A DNA stretch of 64,000 nucleotides from Streptomyces sp. NRRL F-2664 (GCF_000719345.1 NZ_JOFX01000024.1:124001-188000), one strand, 5' to 3'. Positions 50,032-59,715 are shown, numbered from the stretch's first letter. Program-made: numbers and translations. The notes: generated by a model from the letters alone, not told the origin.

Positions 50032-51234
50032 ATGGCCGACCGGGTCACGGTGATCGGCTGGGACGGTTCGCCCCTCACCTCGGCCGCCCGGTCCGCGCTC
50101 TCCGCCGCCACCCTCGTGGCCGGCGCCGCCCACCACCTCGCCCTTCCCGAAGTGCCGCCCACCGCCGAGCGCATCCGCCTCGGCAGCCTGGGCCTCGCCG
50201 CCCGCCGCATCGCCGGTCACCGCGGCACCGCCGTCGTCCTCGCCGACGGCGACCCGGGCTTCTTCGGCGTCGTCCGCACCCTGCGCGCACCGGAACACGG
50301 CCTGGAGGTCGAGGTCGTCCCCGCCGTCTCCTCCGTCGCGGCCGCCTTCGCCCGCGCCGGCATGCCCTGGGACGACGCCCAGGTGGTCGTCGCCCAGCCC
50401 CGCACCCTGCGGCGCGCCGTCAACGTCTGCCGAGCCCACCCCAAGGTCGCCGTCCTCACCTCGCCCGGCGCCGGCCCCGCCGAACTCGCCCTGCTCCTCG
50501 ACGGGGTCCACCGCACCTTCGTCGTCTGCGAGGAACTCGGCACGGACCGCGAGCAGGTGAGCGTCCTCACCTCCGACAAGGCCGCCGACCACAACTGGCG
50601 CGACCCGAACGTCGTCATCGTCATCGGCGGCGCCGGCCAGACCCCGTCCGCCGACCCCGCCTGGCTGCTCGGCCAGAGCGCCGCCCACGGCGCGGACCGC
50701 GGCTGGGCCCGGCCCCAGACCGGTGCGGGGGGAGGGGAGTCGGCACTGCTGCACGCGGCCCAACTCGCCCGGCTCGGACCGCGCACCGGCGACCTCGTCT
50801 GGGACATCGGCACCGGCTCCGGCGGCGTGGCCGTGGACGCGGCGGCCCTCGGCGCGGCCGTCATCGCCGTGGACAGCGACCCCGGGGCCGGCGAGCGCGT
50901 CACCGCCGCCGCCCGCAAGCGGGGCGTGCAGCTGCAGTTCGTCGCCGGGCGGGCACCCCACGTCCTGGAGAACCTGCCCGAACCGGACGTCGTCCGCGTC
51001 GGCGGCGGCGGTGCCGAGGTCGTCGCCGCCGTCGCCGACCGCCGCCCCGAACGGATCGTCAGCCACGCCTCCACCCGCGACGAGGCGGAAGCCGTCGGCA
51101 GGGTACTCACCGAACACGGTTACGACGTCGAGTGCGCGCTCCTCCAGGCCGTCGGCCTGGACCCCCGCACCTGGGCCGAACAGGACCGTTCCGTCGTGTT
51201 CCTCCTGGCAGCTCAGCGCCCTGTGACCCGCTGA
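50032..51234 (+). CDS. cobL: Precorrin-6Y C5,15-methyltransferase (CbiE-CbiT fusion)
   Basis: This 400-aa cobalamin enzyme methylates C5 and C15 of the corrin ring and removes the acetate arm at C12. The N-terminal half is a CbiE tetrapyrrole methylase (VIGWDGSPLTSAARSAL, VVLADGDPGFFGVVRTL, VVPAVSSVAAAFARAG). The C-terminal half is CbiT with a SAM site (GDLVWDIGTGSGGVAVDAA and VIAVDSDPGAGE). ATG 50032 has the family start MADRVTVIGWDG; a -10-like TAGTCT lies at 49976-49981. It is the first of three cobalamin genes in the window. Confidence 0.93.
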   Translation: MADRVTVIGWDGSPLTSAARSALSAATLVAGAAHHLALPEVPPTAERIRLGSLGLAARRIAGHRGTAVVLADGDPGFFGVVRTLRAPEHGLEVEVVPAVSSVAAAFARAGMPWDDAQVVVAQPRTLRRAVNVCRAHPKVAVLTSPGAGPAELALLLDGVHRTFVVCEELGTDREQVSVLTSDKAADHNWRDPNVVIVIGGAGQTPSADPAWLLGQSAAHGADRGWARPQTGAGGGESALLHAAQLARLGPRTGDLVWDIGTGSGGVAVDAAALGAAVIAVDSDPGAGERVTAAARKRGVQLQFVAGRAPHVLENLPEPDVVRVGGGGAEVVAAVADRRPERIVSHASTRDEAEAVGRVLTEHGYDVECALLQAVGLDPRTWAEQDRSVVFLLAAQRPVTR

Positions 51235-51508
51235 GACGAGGGCCGGGGTAGGCTGGCCGATCGTCGTACCGCGCGGACGCTCCGGGCATCACGACACGGC
51301 CTGGACGCGCGACGTGGCGCAGTCCACAGAGGACCGTGGTGGTTATGGCCGCCACGGCCGCCAACGGGCGCGACAATGCTTACTGGTTGTCGTGCAGGCG
51401 CACGTGGGACGGACTCGTCGCACCCGCGACACCGCACGGCAACTCCGCTCGGAGGCCTCGTGGGCGACCGGGTGATCGAAGAGGCAACACGATGGGCGAG
51501 GGGTAAGC

Positions 51509-54500
51509 ATGACTGACACCGGCCAGGTCCCGGGCGAGGGTCACCCGGACAGCACGGGCATGGTGGATCAGCAGGGCATCCCCGCCCCGGTCCAGATCCC
51601 GCCCCCGATGCCCGGCTACGCCTTCCAGGACCTCATGGACAATCCGGCCGAGCCGGAGGACGAAGAACTCCTGCTGATGCCGAGCGCCCAGGGATCCTGG
51701 AGCGACCCGCAGGTCGTCCCGCCGGCCCCCGCCTTCCCGGTCGAGCCCCAGCACGCCGAACCGCAGACCTACGCCGACGCCTCCTACGGCGCCGGGACCG
51801 CCTACGCCGGCGCGCCGACGGCCTACCCCGAGCCCGCCGCGTACGGCGACTTCGCCCAGCCCGCCGCCTTCCCCGAGGGCGCCTACAGCGCCGGCGCCCA
51901 CGAGACCGGCGGCCGGGACTCCGGCGCGCTCGACCTCGGCGGGCTCGTCGTCCCGCCGCCCGCCGCGCCGGTGGCCCCCGCAGCCCCGGTCCGCCGCCCG
52001 CTGCACATGGGTCCGCCCGTGCCCGACGCCACTGGTGGAGTCGTACGGTCCCTCGCGGACCGCGGCCCGGCCGCTGCGCCCGCGCCGGCCGCCCCGACCC
52101 CCGCCCCGGCGCCCACGACCCCGCTCCACCAGGCCGGACCCCCGACCCTCGGGCCCGAGTACCTGGACGTGCCGCGTACCGAGGCCGCGCAGGAACCGGC
52201 CCCGGCCGCCCCGCAGCAGCTCGGCGAGGTCCCGCCGCAGGGCGGGACGCCGTGGGCGGAGCAGGCCAACGCGCCCGAGCAGGCCGCGGCGCCCGAGCAG
52301 GTGCCCGCCGAGGCAGCGCAGGCTGCCGAGCCGGTGGCGGCCCCCGAGCCCGTCCAGGCCGGCGCGGAGCCGGAGCCGGAGCAGGTGCAGGCGCCCGCAG
52401 AAACGGTGGCTCGGCCCGCGCAGCCCGACGCCGCACCGGCCGAGGCGGTCGCCCCCGCGGAAGCCCCGGCGGGGGAGACCCCCGAACCGGTTGCGGTCGA
52501 GGCGCCCGCCGTCGTACCCGAACAGGCGGCCCCGGCCGAGCACGCCGTGGGCGCCGAGCAGGCCGCGGGCGCCGAGCCGGTCGAAGCCGCAGCAGCAGCC
52601 GCAGCCGTCGCCGTCGAGCCGGTCCAGCAGCCGGCCGAGGACGCCGGCGTGCCGGCCGAGCCGGTCGCCGTGGAGCCGGTGGCCGTCGAGCCGGTCGGTG
52701 CGGCGCAGGTGGCCGTGGAGCCGGTGCCGGCCGCCGAGGAGGAGCCGGCCGAGCCCGCCGCGCCCGAGCCGGTCCAGCCGCAGCCGGTGGCGGTCGCCCC
52801 CGGGGAACCCGCCGAGCCGTCCTCGGCCGCAGAGCCGCAGCCGGCCGCGGTGGTCGCCGCCGAGCAGCCGGCCGAGCAGCCCGCCGTGGCCGTCGCCGCC
52901 GAGGCGCCGACCGAGGCGCCGACCGAGGCCGAGCCCGCAGCGCAGTCCGAGGCCGAGGCGCCCGCTGCGGTCGAGCCCGCCGCCGGCGACCCGGCCCCCG
53001 GCTACGACGACGCCGAGCGCGAGGCCGTCCTGCGCGTGATGCGCGAACGCCGCGACATCCGCAAGGGCTTCCGCACCGACCCGATCCCGCACGAGGTGCT
53101 GCTCCGCGTCCTGGAGGCGGCCCACACCGCCCCCAGCGTCGGACACTCCCAGCCCTGGGACTTCGTCGTCATCCGCTCGGCCGAGACGCGCCGGACGATG
53201 CACGAGCTCGCCCAGCGCCAGCGCGAGGCCTACGCCAAGTCGCTGCCCAAGGGCCGGGCCAAGCAGTTCAAGGAACTCAAGATCGAGGCCATCCTCGACA
53301 CCCCGGTGAACATCGTCGTCACCGCCGACCCCACCCGCGGCGGCCGCCACACCCTCGGCCGGCACACCCAGCCGCAGATGGCCCCGTACTCCTCGGCCCT
53401 CGCCGTCGAGAACCTCTGGCTCGCCGCGCGCGCCGAAGGCCTCGGCGTCGGCTGGGTCAGCTTCTTCGACGAGCGCGAGATGGTCCGCGAGCTCGGCCTG
53501 CCCGAGCACCTGGAGGTCGTCGCGTACCTGTGCGTCGGCTACGTCGACGAGTTCCCCGAGGAGCCGGAGCTGGCCCAGGCCGGCTGGTCGCAGCGCCGCC
53601 CGCTCTCCTGGGTGGTCCACGAGGAGACCTACGGCCGCCGCGCGCTGCCCGGTGAGGAGCCGCACGACCTGCTCTCCGAGACGGTCGCCAGCATCCGTCC
53701 GCTCGACGCCAAGGCACTCGGCGAGGCCTGGGAGCGGCAGAAGCGCATGACCAAGCCCGCGGGCGCGCTGGGCATGCTGGAGATCATCTCCGCCCAGCTG
53801 GCCGGTCTGTCCCGGGTCTGCCCCCCGCCGATCCCGGAGCCGGCCGCGGTCGCGATCTTCGCGGGCGACCACGGCGTGCACGCCCAGGGCGTCACCCCGT
53901 GGCCGCAGGAGGTCACCACGCAGATGGTGGCCAACTTCCTCGGCGGCGGCGCGGTCTGCAACGCCTTCGCCAACCAGGTGGGAGCCGAGGTCTGCGTGAT
54001 CGACGTCGGCGTCGCGGGCGACCTCCCGGCCACCCCGGGCCTGCTGCCCCGCAAGATCCGTCCCGGCACCGCAGACCTGTCCACCGGTGCGGCGATGACC
54101 CGCGAAGAGGCCGTCGCCGCCATCGAGGTCGGCATCGAGACGGCCCGCGACCTCGTCGCGGCGGGCAACAAGGCCCTCCTCACGGGCGAGATGGGCATCG
54201 CGAACACGACGGTCTCCGCGGCCCTCATCTCCGTCTTCACCGGCGCCGACCCGTCGGAGGTCACCGGCCGGGGCACCGGCATCAACGACGAGACGCACGC
54301 CCGCAAGGTCGAGGTCGTTCGCCGCGCCCTCGAACTCCACCAGCCCGACCCGGCGGACCCGATCGGCGTCCTCGCCGCGATCGGCGGCCTGGAGCACGCG
54401 GCGATCGTTGGCCTCCTGCTCGGCGCCGCCTCCCTGCGTACGCCGGTCATCCTGGACGGCGTCAGCGCCGGAGCCGCCGCGCTCGCGGCCCGGGCCATCG

Positions 54501-54718
54501 CGCCCGAGTCGCTGTCGGCCTGCATCGCGGGCCACCGCAGTGCGGAGCCGGGGCACGTGGCCGCCCTGAACAAGCTGGGCCTGCGCCCGCTGGTCGACCT
54601 GGACCTCCGCCTCGGCGAGGGCACGGGCGCCCTGCTGGCCCTGCCGCTGGTGCAGAGCGCGGCCCGCGCGATGCACGAGGTCGCGACGTTCGACTCGGCG
54701 GGCGTGACGGAGAAGTAA
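51509..54718 (+). CDS. cobT: BluB-CobT fusion with long disordered N-terminus
   Basis: This 1069-aa protein makes and activates the lower ligand of vitamin B12. Residues 1-490 are low-complexity Pro/Ala/Glu/Val (repeats such as EPVAVEPVAVEP). Residues about 499-715 are a BluB-type flavin destructase that forms 5,6-dimethylbenzimidazole (RRDIRKGFRTDPIPHE, PSVGHSQPWDFVV, GRHTQPQMAPYSSALAVENL). Residues about 725-1069 are CobT phosphoribosyltransferase (KPAGALGMLEIISAQLAG, FAGDHGVHAQGVTPWP, GEMGIANTTVSAAL and the catalytic Glu in RLGEGTGALLALPL). GTG/ATG choice: ATG 51509 follows GAGGGGTAAGC. TAGGCT at 51249-51254 may be the -10, with a leader of about 250 nt in which I see no riboswitch. Confidence 0.92.
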   Translation: MTDTGQVPGEGHPDSTGMVDQQGIPAPVQIPPPMPGYAFQDLMDNPAEPEDEELLLMPSAQGSWSDPQVVPPAPAFPVEPQHAEPQTYADASYGAGTAYAGAPTAYPEPAAYGDFAQPAAFPEGAYSAGAHETGGRDSGALDLGGLVVPPPAAPVAPAAPVRRPLHMGPPVPDATGGVVRSLADRGPAAAPAPAAPTPAPAPTTPLHQAGPPTLGPEYLDVPRTEAAQEPAPAAPQQLGEVPPQGGTPWAEQANAPEQAAAPEQVPAEAAQAAEPVAAPEPVQAGAEPEPEQVQAPAETVARPAQPDAAPAEAVAPAEAPAGETPEPVAVEAPAVVPEQAAPAEHAVGAEQAAGAEPVEAAAAAAAVAVEPVQQPAEDAGVPAEPVAVEPVAVEPVGAAQVAVEPVPAAEEEPAEPAAPEPVQPQPVAVAPGEPAEPSSAAEPQPAAVVAAEQPAEQPAVAVAAEAPTEAPTEAEPAAQSEAEAPAAVEPAAGDPAPGYDDAEREAVLRVMRERRDIRKGFRTDPIPHEVLLRVLEAAHTAPSVGHSQPWDFVVIRSAETRRTMHELAQRQREAYAKSLPKGRAKQFKELKIEAILDTPVNIVVTADPTRGGRHTLGRHTQPQMAPYSSALAVENLWLAARAEGLGVGWVSFFDEREMVRELGLPEHLEVVAYLCVGYVDEFPEEPELAQAGWSQRRPLSWVVHEETYGRRALPGEEPHDLLSETVASIRPLDAKALGEAWERQKRMTKPAGALGMLEIISAQLAGLSRVCPPPIPEPAAVAIFAGDHGVHAQGVTPWPQEVTTQMVANFLGGGAVCNAFANQVGAEVCVIDVGVAGDLPATPGLLPRKIRPGTADLSTGAAMTREEAVAAIEVGIETARDLVAAGNKALLTGEMGIANTTVSAALISVFTGADPSEVTGRGTGINDETHARKVEVVRRALELHQPDPADPIGVLAAIGGLEHAAIVGLLLGAASLRTPVILDGVSAGAAALAARAIAPESLSACIAGHRSAEPGHVAALNKLGLRPLVDLDLRLGEGTGALLALPLVQSAARAMHEVATFDSAGVTEK

Positions 54719-54848
54719 CCCCGCCCTCCCCGACGAGGCGCCCCTCCACACGGCGCCCCCGGTGGCGGGCGGGGCGTCGGCGGGCATTGCCCCGCCCTCC
54801 CCGTCGCGGCGGGGCTCCGCCCCCGGCGCCTCGATCGCCGACGGGTAC

Positions 54849-54879
54849 CGGCCGGGCGGGGCTCGACCCCGCCCGGCCG
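54849..54879 (+). terminator. Terminator-like hairpin after cobT
   Basis: A perfect 13-bp stem (CGGCCGGGCGGGG) with a CTCGA loop lies 130 bp after the cobT stop. Confidence 0.65.
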
Positions 54880-55343
54880 AACGCCTCACTCGCCGGCGGT
54901 GCCGGATTCCGGAGCCCTGTACCGCCCCCGCGCTCCGTCGTTGGCGGTCCTTGGTGCCGGCCTCCGCCCCCGCCCGTCCCGGATGCCCCGCCCGCCGGGC
55001 CCGGCTCGCGGGACAGGGTGCTGCGGGCGGCACCGCTGTGCGCACCCTGCCCGCCGTCTCCGCAGGCGGCGCGGCGCACGGGCCCATCGGCCCCGGTGCC
55101 GCCGGCACCCTCCGCGCCTTACCGGGTACGTCCGAGCCCCGTCGGCGGTCCCGGTCGCGCGGACCCGGCCCGGCGGCGTAGAAGTGCGGGTTCCGGCAGG
55201 GGCCACCGCCGCCCCCGTCCGTACCGCGGGACGGCCCGCGCCGTATGGTGGACCCGCACCGCATCACCGCACGTCAGCATTCCCGCCGCTCCAGAGCCGC
55301 AGCGGCACGACAGAACGACTGCCGCATCAGGAGCCGCACCAGC
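54880..55343. other. Gene-free, very GC-rich gap before cobA
   Basis: I see no credible gene here. The open frames on both strands lack a Shine-Dalgarno sequence and continue into cobA or cobT shadows. An in-frame ATG at 55245 could extend cobA by 33 residues rich in Arg, but this does not match SUMT proteins. Confidence 0.5.
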
Positions 55344-56579
55344 ATGGCCGACATTCCCGCCTACCCCGTAGGACTCCGCCTCGCCGGCCGCCGCGTCGTC
55401 GTCATCGGCGGTGGCCAGGTCGCCCAGCGTCGCCTCCCCGCGCTCGTCGCGGCCGGCGCCGACGTCCTGCTCGTCTCGCCCTCCGCCACCCCCTCCGTGG
55501 ACGCCATGGCCGAGACCGGCGAGATCCGCTGGGAGCGCCGCCGCTACCAGGACGGCGACCTCGCCGGAGCCTGGTACGCCCTCATCGCCACCCAGCACCG
55601 CGACGTGAACGAGCAGGCCTCGGCCGAGGCCGAGCGCGAGCGCGTCTGGTGCGTGCGCGCCGACGACGCCTCCGCCGCCACCGCCTGGACCCCCGCCACC
55701 GGCCGCATCGAGGGCGTCACCGTCGCCGTACTGACCGGCAACGACCCGCGCCGCTCCGCCGCCGTGCGGGACGCCGTCGTCGAGGGCCTGCGCGACGGCA
55801 GCCTCGCCGCCCCCGGCCACCGCCACAGGTCCACCCCGGGCGTCGCCCTCGTCGGCGGCGGCCCCGGCGACCCGGACCTGATCACCGTGCGCGGCCGCCG
55901 CCTCCTCGCCGAGGCCGACGTGGTCATCGCCGACCGGCTCGGCCCGCGCGACCTGCTCGACGAACTCCCGCCGCACGTCGAGGTCATCGACGCCGCGAAG
56001 ATCCCGTACGGCCGGTTCATGGCCCAGGAGGCCATCAACAACGCGCTGGTCGAGCACGCCAAGGCCGGCAAGGCCGTGGTCAGGCTCAAGGGCGGGGACC
56101 CGTACGTCTTCGGGCGGGGCATGGAAGAGCTGCAGGCCCTCGCCGAGGCGGGGATCGCCTGCACCGTGGTGCCGGGCATCTCCAGTTCCATCTCGGTCCC
56201 CGCGGCCGTCGGCATCCCGGTCACCCACCGGGGCGTGGCCCACGAGTTCACCGTGGTCAGCGGCCACGTCGGCCCCGACGACCCGCGGTCCCTGGTGGAC
56301 TGGGCCTCCCTCGCCAAGCTCACCGGCACCCTCGTGGTCCTCATGGGCGTCGACAAGATCGGCCTGATCGCCGAGGCGCTGATCCGCCACGGCCGCTCCG
56401 CCGACACCCCGGTCGCCGTCGTCCAGGAGGGCACCACCGCCGCCCAGCGCCGCGTCGACGCCACTCTCGCCACCGTCGGCGAGACGGTCCGCGCCGAGGA
56501 GGTCCGGCCGCCCGCGGTCATCGTCATCGGCGAGGTCGTCCGCGTCGGGGCCCCGGACGTTCCCACCGCCAGCGCCTGA
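55344..56579 (+). CDS. cobA: Uroporphyrinogen-III C-methyltransferase fused to a Met8-like dehydrogenase
   Basis: This 411-aa enzyme makes precorrin-2 and can also oxidise it to sirohydrochlorin. The N-terminal 150 residues are a siroheme-synthase dehydrogenase domain (RRVVVIGGGQVAQRRLPAL, CVRADDASAAT, VTVAVLTGNDPRRS). The C-terminal part is SUMT: LVGGGPGDPDLITVRGRRLL, ADVVIADRLG, VRLKGGDPYVFGRGMEEL, VVPGISSSISVPAAVGIPVT and TLVVLMGVDKI. It lies in the cobalamin cluster, so its product feeds both B12 and siroheme. ATG 55344 follows AGGAG by about 10 nt. The next gene is 42 bp downstream. Confidence 0.94.
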   Translation: MADIPAYPVGLRLAGRRVVVIGGGQVAQRRLPALVAAGADVLLVSPSATPSVDAMAETGEIRWERRRYQDGDLAGAWYALIATQHRDVNEQASAEAERERVWCVRADDASAATAWTPATGRIEGVTVAVLTGNDPRRSAAVRDAVVEGLRDGSLAAPGHRHRSTPGVALVGGGPGDPDLITVRGRRLLAEADVVIADRLGPRDLLDELPPHVEVIDAAKIPYGRFMAQEAINNALVEHAKAGKAVVRLKGGDPYVFGRGMEELQALAEAGIACTVVPGISSSISVPAAVGIPVTHRGVAHEFTVVSGHVGPDDPRSLVDWASLAKLTGTLVVLMGVDKIGLIAEALIRHGRSADTPVAVVQEGTTAAQRRVDATLATVGETVRAEEVRPPAVIVIGEVVRVGAPDVPTASA

Positions 56580-56621
56580 CAGGCCGTTGGCACCGCACCC
56601 AGGACAAGGCAGTATCACCCT

Positions 56622-57434
56622 GTGGCTGATCTCATCACCATCACCGACCCCGACGACCCCCGCCTGCGCGACTACACGGGCCTGACCGACGTCGAACTCC
56701 GGCGCAGGCGCGAGCCCGCCGAAGGCCTCTTCATCGCCGAGGGCGAGAAGGTCATCAGACGGGCCAAGGACGCCGGGTACGAGATGCGCTCGATGCTGCT
56801 CTCCGCCAAGTGGGTCGACGTCATGCGCGACGTCATCGACGAGATCCCGGCACCCGTCTACGCCGTCAGCCCCGACCTCGCCGAGCGCGTCACCGGCTAC
56901 CACGTGCACCGCGGTGCCCTCGCCTCCATGCAGCGCACACCGCTGCCGACGGCCGAGGAACTCCTGGCCACGACCCGCCGCGTGGTCGTCATGGAAGCGG
57001 TCAACGACCACACCAACATCGGGGCCATCTTCCGCAGCGCCGCCGCCCTCGGCATGGACGCGGTGCTGCTGTCGCCCGACTGCGCCGACCCGCTCTACCG
57101 GCGCTCGGTGAAGGTCTCCATGGGCGCGGTGTTCTCCGTGCCCTACGCCCGCCTGGACGCCTGGCCCAAGAGCCTGGACCGGGTGCGCGAGGCCGGCTTC
57201 AGGCTGCTGGCGCTGACCCCGCACGAGAAGGCGACGCCGATCGAGGTGGCCGCTGCGCAGTACCTGGAGCGGGTCGCGCTGATGCTCGGCGCCGAGGGCG
57301 ACGGACTGTCCACGCAGGCGCTGGTGGCTGCCGACGAATGGGTGCGCATCCCCATGGCCCACGGCGTGGACTCGCTGAACGTGGGCGCGGCCGCCGCGGT
57401 CGCCTTCTACGCGGTGGCCCGCAGCCACCCCTAG
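56622..57434 (+). CDS. TrmH/SpoU-family RNA methyltransferase
   Basis: This 270-aa SPOUT methyltransferase has a substrate-binding N-terminus (EPAEGLFIAEGEKVIRRAKDAG) and the SpoU core: motif 1 VNDHTNIGAIFRSAAALGMD, motif 2 RRSVKVSMGAVFSVPYAR and motif 3 ALMLGAEGDGL and VRIPMAHGVDSLNVGAAAAV. It probably 2'-O-methylates a tRNA or rRNA ribose. The start is GTG 56622, 42 bp after cobA, so it may share its transcript although the functions differ. A similar but distinct enzyme is encoded at 11265-12134. Confidence 0.9.
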   Translation: MADLITITDPDDPRLRDYTGLTDVELRRRREPAEGLFIAEGEKVIRRAKDAGYEMRSMLLSAKWVDVMRDVIDEIPAPVYAVSPDLAERVTGYHVHRGALASMQRTPLPTAEELLATTRRVVVMEAVNDHTNIGAIFRSAAALGMDAVLLSPDCADPLYRRSVKVSMGAVFSVPYARLDAWPKSLDRVREAGFRLLALTPHEKATPIEVAAAQYLERVALMLGAEGDGLSTQALVAADEWVRIPMAHGVDSLNVGAAAAVAFYAVARSHP

Positions 57435-57605
57435 GCCGTCCGCTCCGGATCCTGCCCGCCGGCAGGAGGGCACCCGCCGCCGGCCGGGCCGGCGGCGGAG
57501 GACGACCCGGGGCGCGTCCGCCGAGGGGGTCGCCGAGCCGCGCCGTCCGCCCGGACGGCATGCCTGCCGGCCCCCGCCCGACCGGAGGCACCCCGCGGAC
57601 GCGGC

Positions 57606-58805
57606 CTACAGCTTCTGGGCGGCCGCGATGCCCAGCGCCACGACCAGCGTGACCACGATGAACACGATCAGGCGCTGGCGCATCAGCTTCGGGTCGGGCC
57701 GTGAGGGGCGCCGTCCGGCACCGGTCGTGCGGGGTGCCTGGCGGCCGCCCGTGCGTCCCGCGGTCGGCCGGGAGGACGGCCCGCCGGGACTGCGCGGGTG
57801 GCGCGGGGAGGACGGCCGCGAGTGCGGGCCCCCCGGCGTGCCGCCCTGCGCCGACCGGGGGCCGCCGCCGCCCGTACGACGCTCCGAACGCTGCTCCGCA
57901 GGGTCAGCAGCCCCCTCGGGCAGCCGTCCCGCCGGCCGCTCGGTGCGCGCCCGCTGCGCCGGCGGGCGGCCGTCCGACAGCCCCTGCGCCTCACGGGCCG
58001 CGATCTCCTTCAGCCGCATCGACAGCTGGAGCGTGCTGGGCCGTTCCTCGGGGTCCTTGGCCAGGCAGGCCCGTACCAGGGGCGCCAAGGCGTCCGGTAC
58101 GCCCTGCAGGTGCGGTTCCTCGTGCACCACGCGGTACAGCATGACCTCGGAACTGCCGTGGCCGAAGGGGGAGTCGGCGGTGGCGGCGTAGGCGAGGGTG
58201 GCGCCGAGCGCGAAGACGTCGGTGGCCGGCGTGACGGCCGCGCCCCGCACCTGCTCGGGCGCCAGGAAGCCGGGCGAACCGACTGCGGTCCCCACGTGGG
58301 TGAGGGTGCTGGCCCCGGTCGCCCAGGCGATGCCGAAGTCGATGATCCGCGGGCCCTTGGGGGACAGCAGGATGTTCGAGGGCTTGAGGTCCCGGTGGAC
58401 GACCCCGGCCTCGTGGACGGCCACCAGCCCCTCGGAGAGCGCGGCGCCCACGGCGGCGATCTGTGCGGCCGTGAGCGGGCCCTCCTCGGCCACCTTGTCG
58501 TGCAGGGAGGGGCCGGGCACGTACTGGGTGGCGAACCACGGCCGCTCGGCCTCCAGGTCGGCGGCGACCAGGCGTGCCGTGCACCCGCCGCGGATCCGCC
58601 GGGCCGCGGACACCTCGCGGGCGAACCGCGAGCGGAACTCCTGGTCCTCGGCGAGGTCCGGCCGGATGACCTTCAGGGCGACGCGCTGACCGCGCCGGTC
58701 CGACCCCAGGTAGACCACGCCCATGCCGCCGGCCCCGAGCCGCCGGTGCAGTCTGAACGAGCCGACGACACGCGGGTCCTCGCGCCGGAGCCGCATCATC
58801 GCCAT
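57606..58805 (-). CDS. Membrane-anchored Ser/Thr protein kinase
   Basis: This 399-aa kinase has a PknB-like catalytic domain. The ATP loop is LGAGGMGVVYLG (residues 23-34), Lys 45 is in VALKVIRPD, and VVHRDLKPSNILL, the DFG in IIDFGIAWATG and the GSPGFLAPEQVRG APE-type motif follow. Residues 270-370 are a long Pro/Arg/Ser-rich linker. The only membrane helix is at the C-terminus (LIVFIVVTLVVALGIAAA), so nothing sizeable is outside and it is a tail-anchored cytoplasmic kinase. ATG 58805 is preferred over GTG 58841 because a TAAGCT -10 (58847-58842) directly abuts that GTG. Confidence 0.92.
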   Translation of the reverse strand: MAMMRLRREDPRVVGSFRLHRRLGAGGMGVVYLGSDRRGQRVALKVIRPDLAEDQEFRSRFAREVSAARRIRGGCTARLVAADLEAERPWFATQYVPGPSLHDKVAEEGPLTAAQIAAVGAALSEGLVAVHEAGVVHRDLKPSNILLSPKGPRIIDFGIAWATGASTLTHVGTAVGSPGFLAPEQVRGAAVTPATDVFALGATLAYAATADSPFGHGSSEVMLYRVVHEEPHLQGVPDALAPLVRACLAKDPEERPSTLQLSMRLKEIAAREAQGLSDGRPPAQRARTERPAGRLPEGAADPAEQRSERRTGGGGPRSAQGGTPGGPHSRPSSPRHPRSPGGPSSRPTAGRTGGRQAPRTTGAGRRPSRPDPKLMRQRLIVFIVVTLVVALGIAAAQKL

Positions 58806-58841
58806 GTCCACCCCGCTGACGTCGTCCTGTTGACGTGGCAC

Positions 58842-58847
58842 AGCTTA
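58842..58847 (-). promoter_or_regulatory. -10 box of the kinase gene
   Basis: TAAGCT on the minus strand lies 37 nt before ATG 58805. Transcription would start near 58835, inside an alternative longer reading frame. Confidence 0.45.
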
Positions 58848-59354
58848 CGGACCATCCGGCATGCGTGCTCAGAGGCCGCGCCCTCGTCGGAGGATTCGAT
58901 CGTCAGTGCGGCGAAGCACACTTGAGGGAGCCTCAGGTATACGCCGTACCTCGTGCGCCGCGGCCGCCGACGGGCTCAAACAGCCCTTCGGGCAAGGGGA
59001 TTGGCGCCCTGCCACAGGTCGGCGTGCTCCGGCGCGCGCGCCGGAGCCGCCGCGCCCCGGGCTCATCGTGCGGATGACCCGTCGGCGGACACGCATGAGC
59101 AGGGAGTGACGGAAGTGAGGGAAGTCACTACCCTCCGGTCATCCCCTCGGGGAAGACCCCTACACGGGGCGGACGGTGTCCACCCAGGGGAGTACGCGGC
59201 ACGGGCGCCGTCATCCTCCTGGAGGCCCGGCAATGGGTACGACGGCATGAGGCCGGCAGCCGCCCGCCCGCCTAGTGTTGAGGTCGAGCGGCGGGTGATG
59301 CACTCGTCCCCCGAGGTCAAGAGCCCGCCGCTGCCAGACGACAGGGAGAGCACC
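58848..59354. other. Gap between kinase and small membrane protein
   Basis: No supported gene. It contains a -10-like TAGTGT at 59273-59278 about 77 nt before the start of the 61-aa protein. Open frames here lack ribosome-binding sites. Confidence 0.4.
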
Positions 59355-59540
59355 ATGGCGGGCATCGCACGGCAGGGACGCAAGGCATTCGCGTTCAACA
59401 GCCATGAGTCCGGCACCCGCCACCCCCTGGTGGCCGCGGCCATGGTGCTCCCCCTGGCCGCCCTGCTGCTCTTCCTCTTCGGAGGCTTCGATCAGCTGGC
59501 GGCGCAGGCGTCGTCCGTGGGCATGATGCCGGGGCGCTGA
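59355..59540 (+). CDS. Small single-pass membrane protein (61 aa)
   Basis: This protein is not recognised. It starts MAGIARQGRKAFAFNSHES, then has one hydrophobic helix (LVAAAMVLPLAALLLFLFGG, residues 25-44) and a short tail. ATG 59355 follows AGGGAGAG. Such short membrane proteins are frequent and poorly annotated in Streptomyces. A very strong terminator lies 90 bp downstream. Confidence 0.7.
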   Translation: MAGIARQGRKAFAFNSHESGTRHPLVAAAMVLPLAALLLFLFGGFDQLAAQASSVGMMPGR

Positions 59541-59628
59541 GCGGCGCCCCGGGCCCGGGAGAGCGGCTCGGGCCGGGACATCGGCCTGTCGTACCCCGTG
59601 GGGACGGGGGCGCGGCGGACGGCAGGTG

Positions 59629-59676
59629 AAGGGTGCTGCCCGTACGGCTGGGGAGTCGTACGGGCAGCACCCTTTT
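59629..59676 (+). terminator. Strong terminator with T-run
   Basis: An 18-bp perfect stem (59629-59646 with 59657-59674, loop GCTGGGGAGT) is followed by TTTT within CCCTTTTCG. It closes the short transcript of the 61-aa protein. Confidence 0.85.
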
Positions 59677-59715
59677 CGACGCCCGCACACCGGCCGACAC
59701 CCGTGTGGTGGAACG

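Noticed and set aside
51235..51508. Possible cobalamin riboswitch before the BluB-CobT gene
   Set aside because: I found no B12-box-like sequence or matching fold in this gap or before cobL or cobA.
51380..55267. 1295-aa minus-strand open frame opposite cobT
   Set aside because: It is a mirror of the GC-biased cobT coding strand, is rich in Gly/Arg/His without domains, and has no ribosome-binding site.
55245..55343. 33-residue Arg-rich extension of cobA
   Set aside because: The family start is ATG 55344 with a Shine-Dalgarno sequence; the extension has biased composition and no site.
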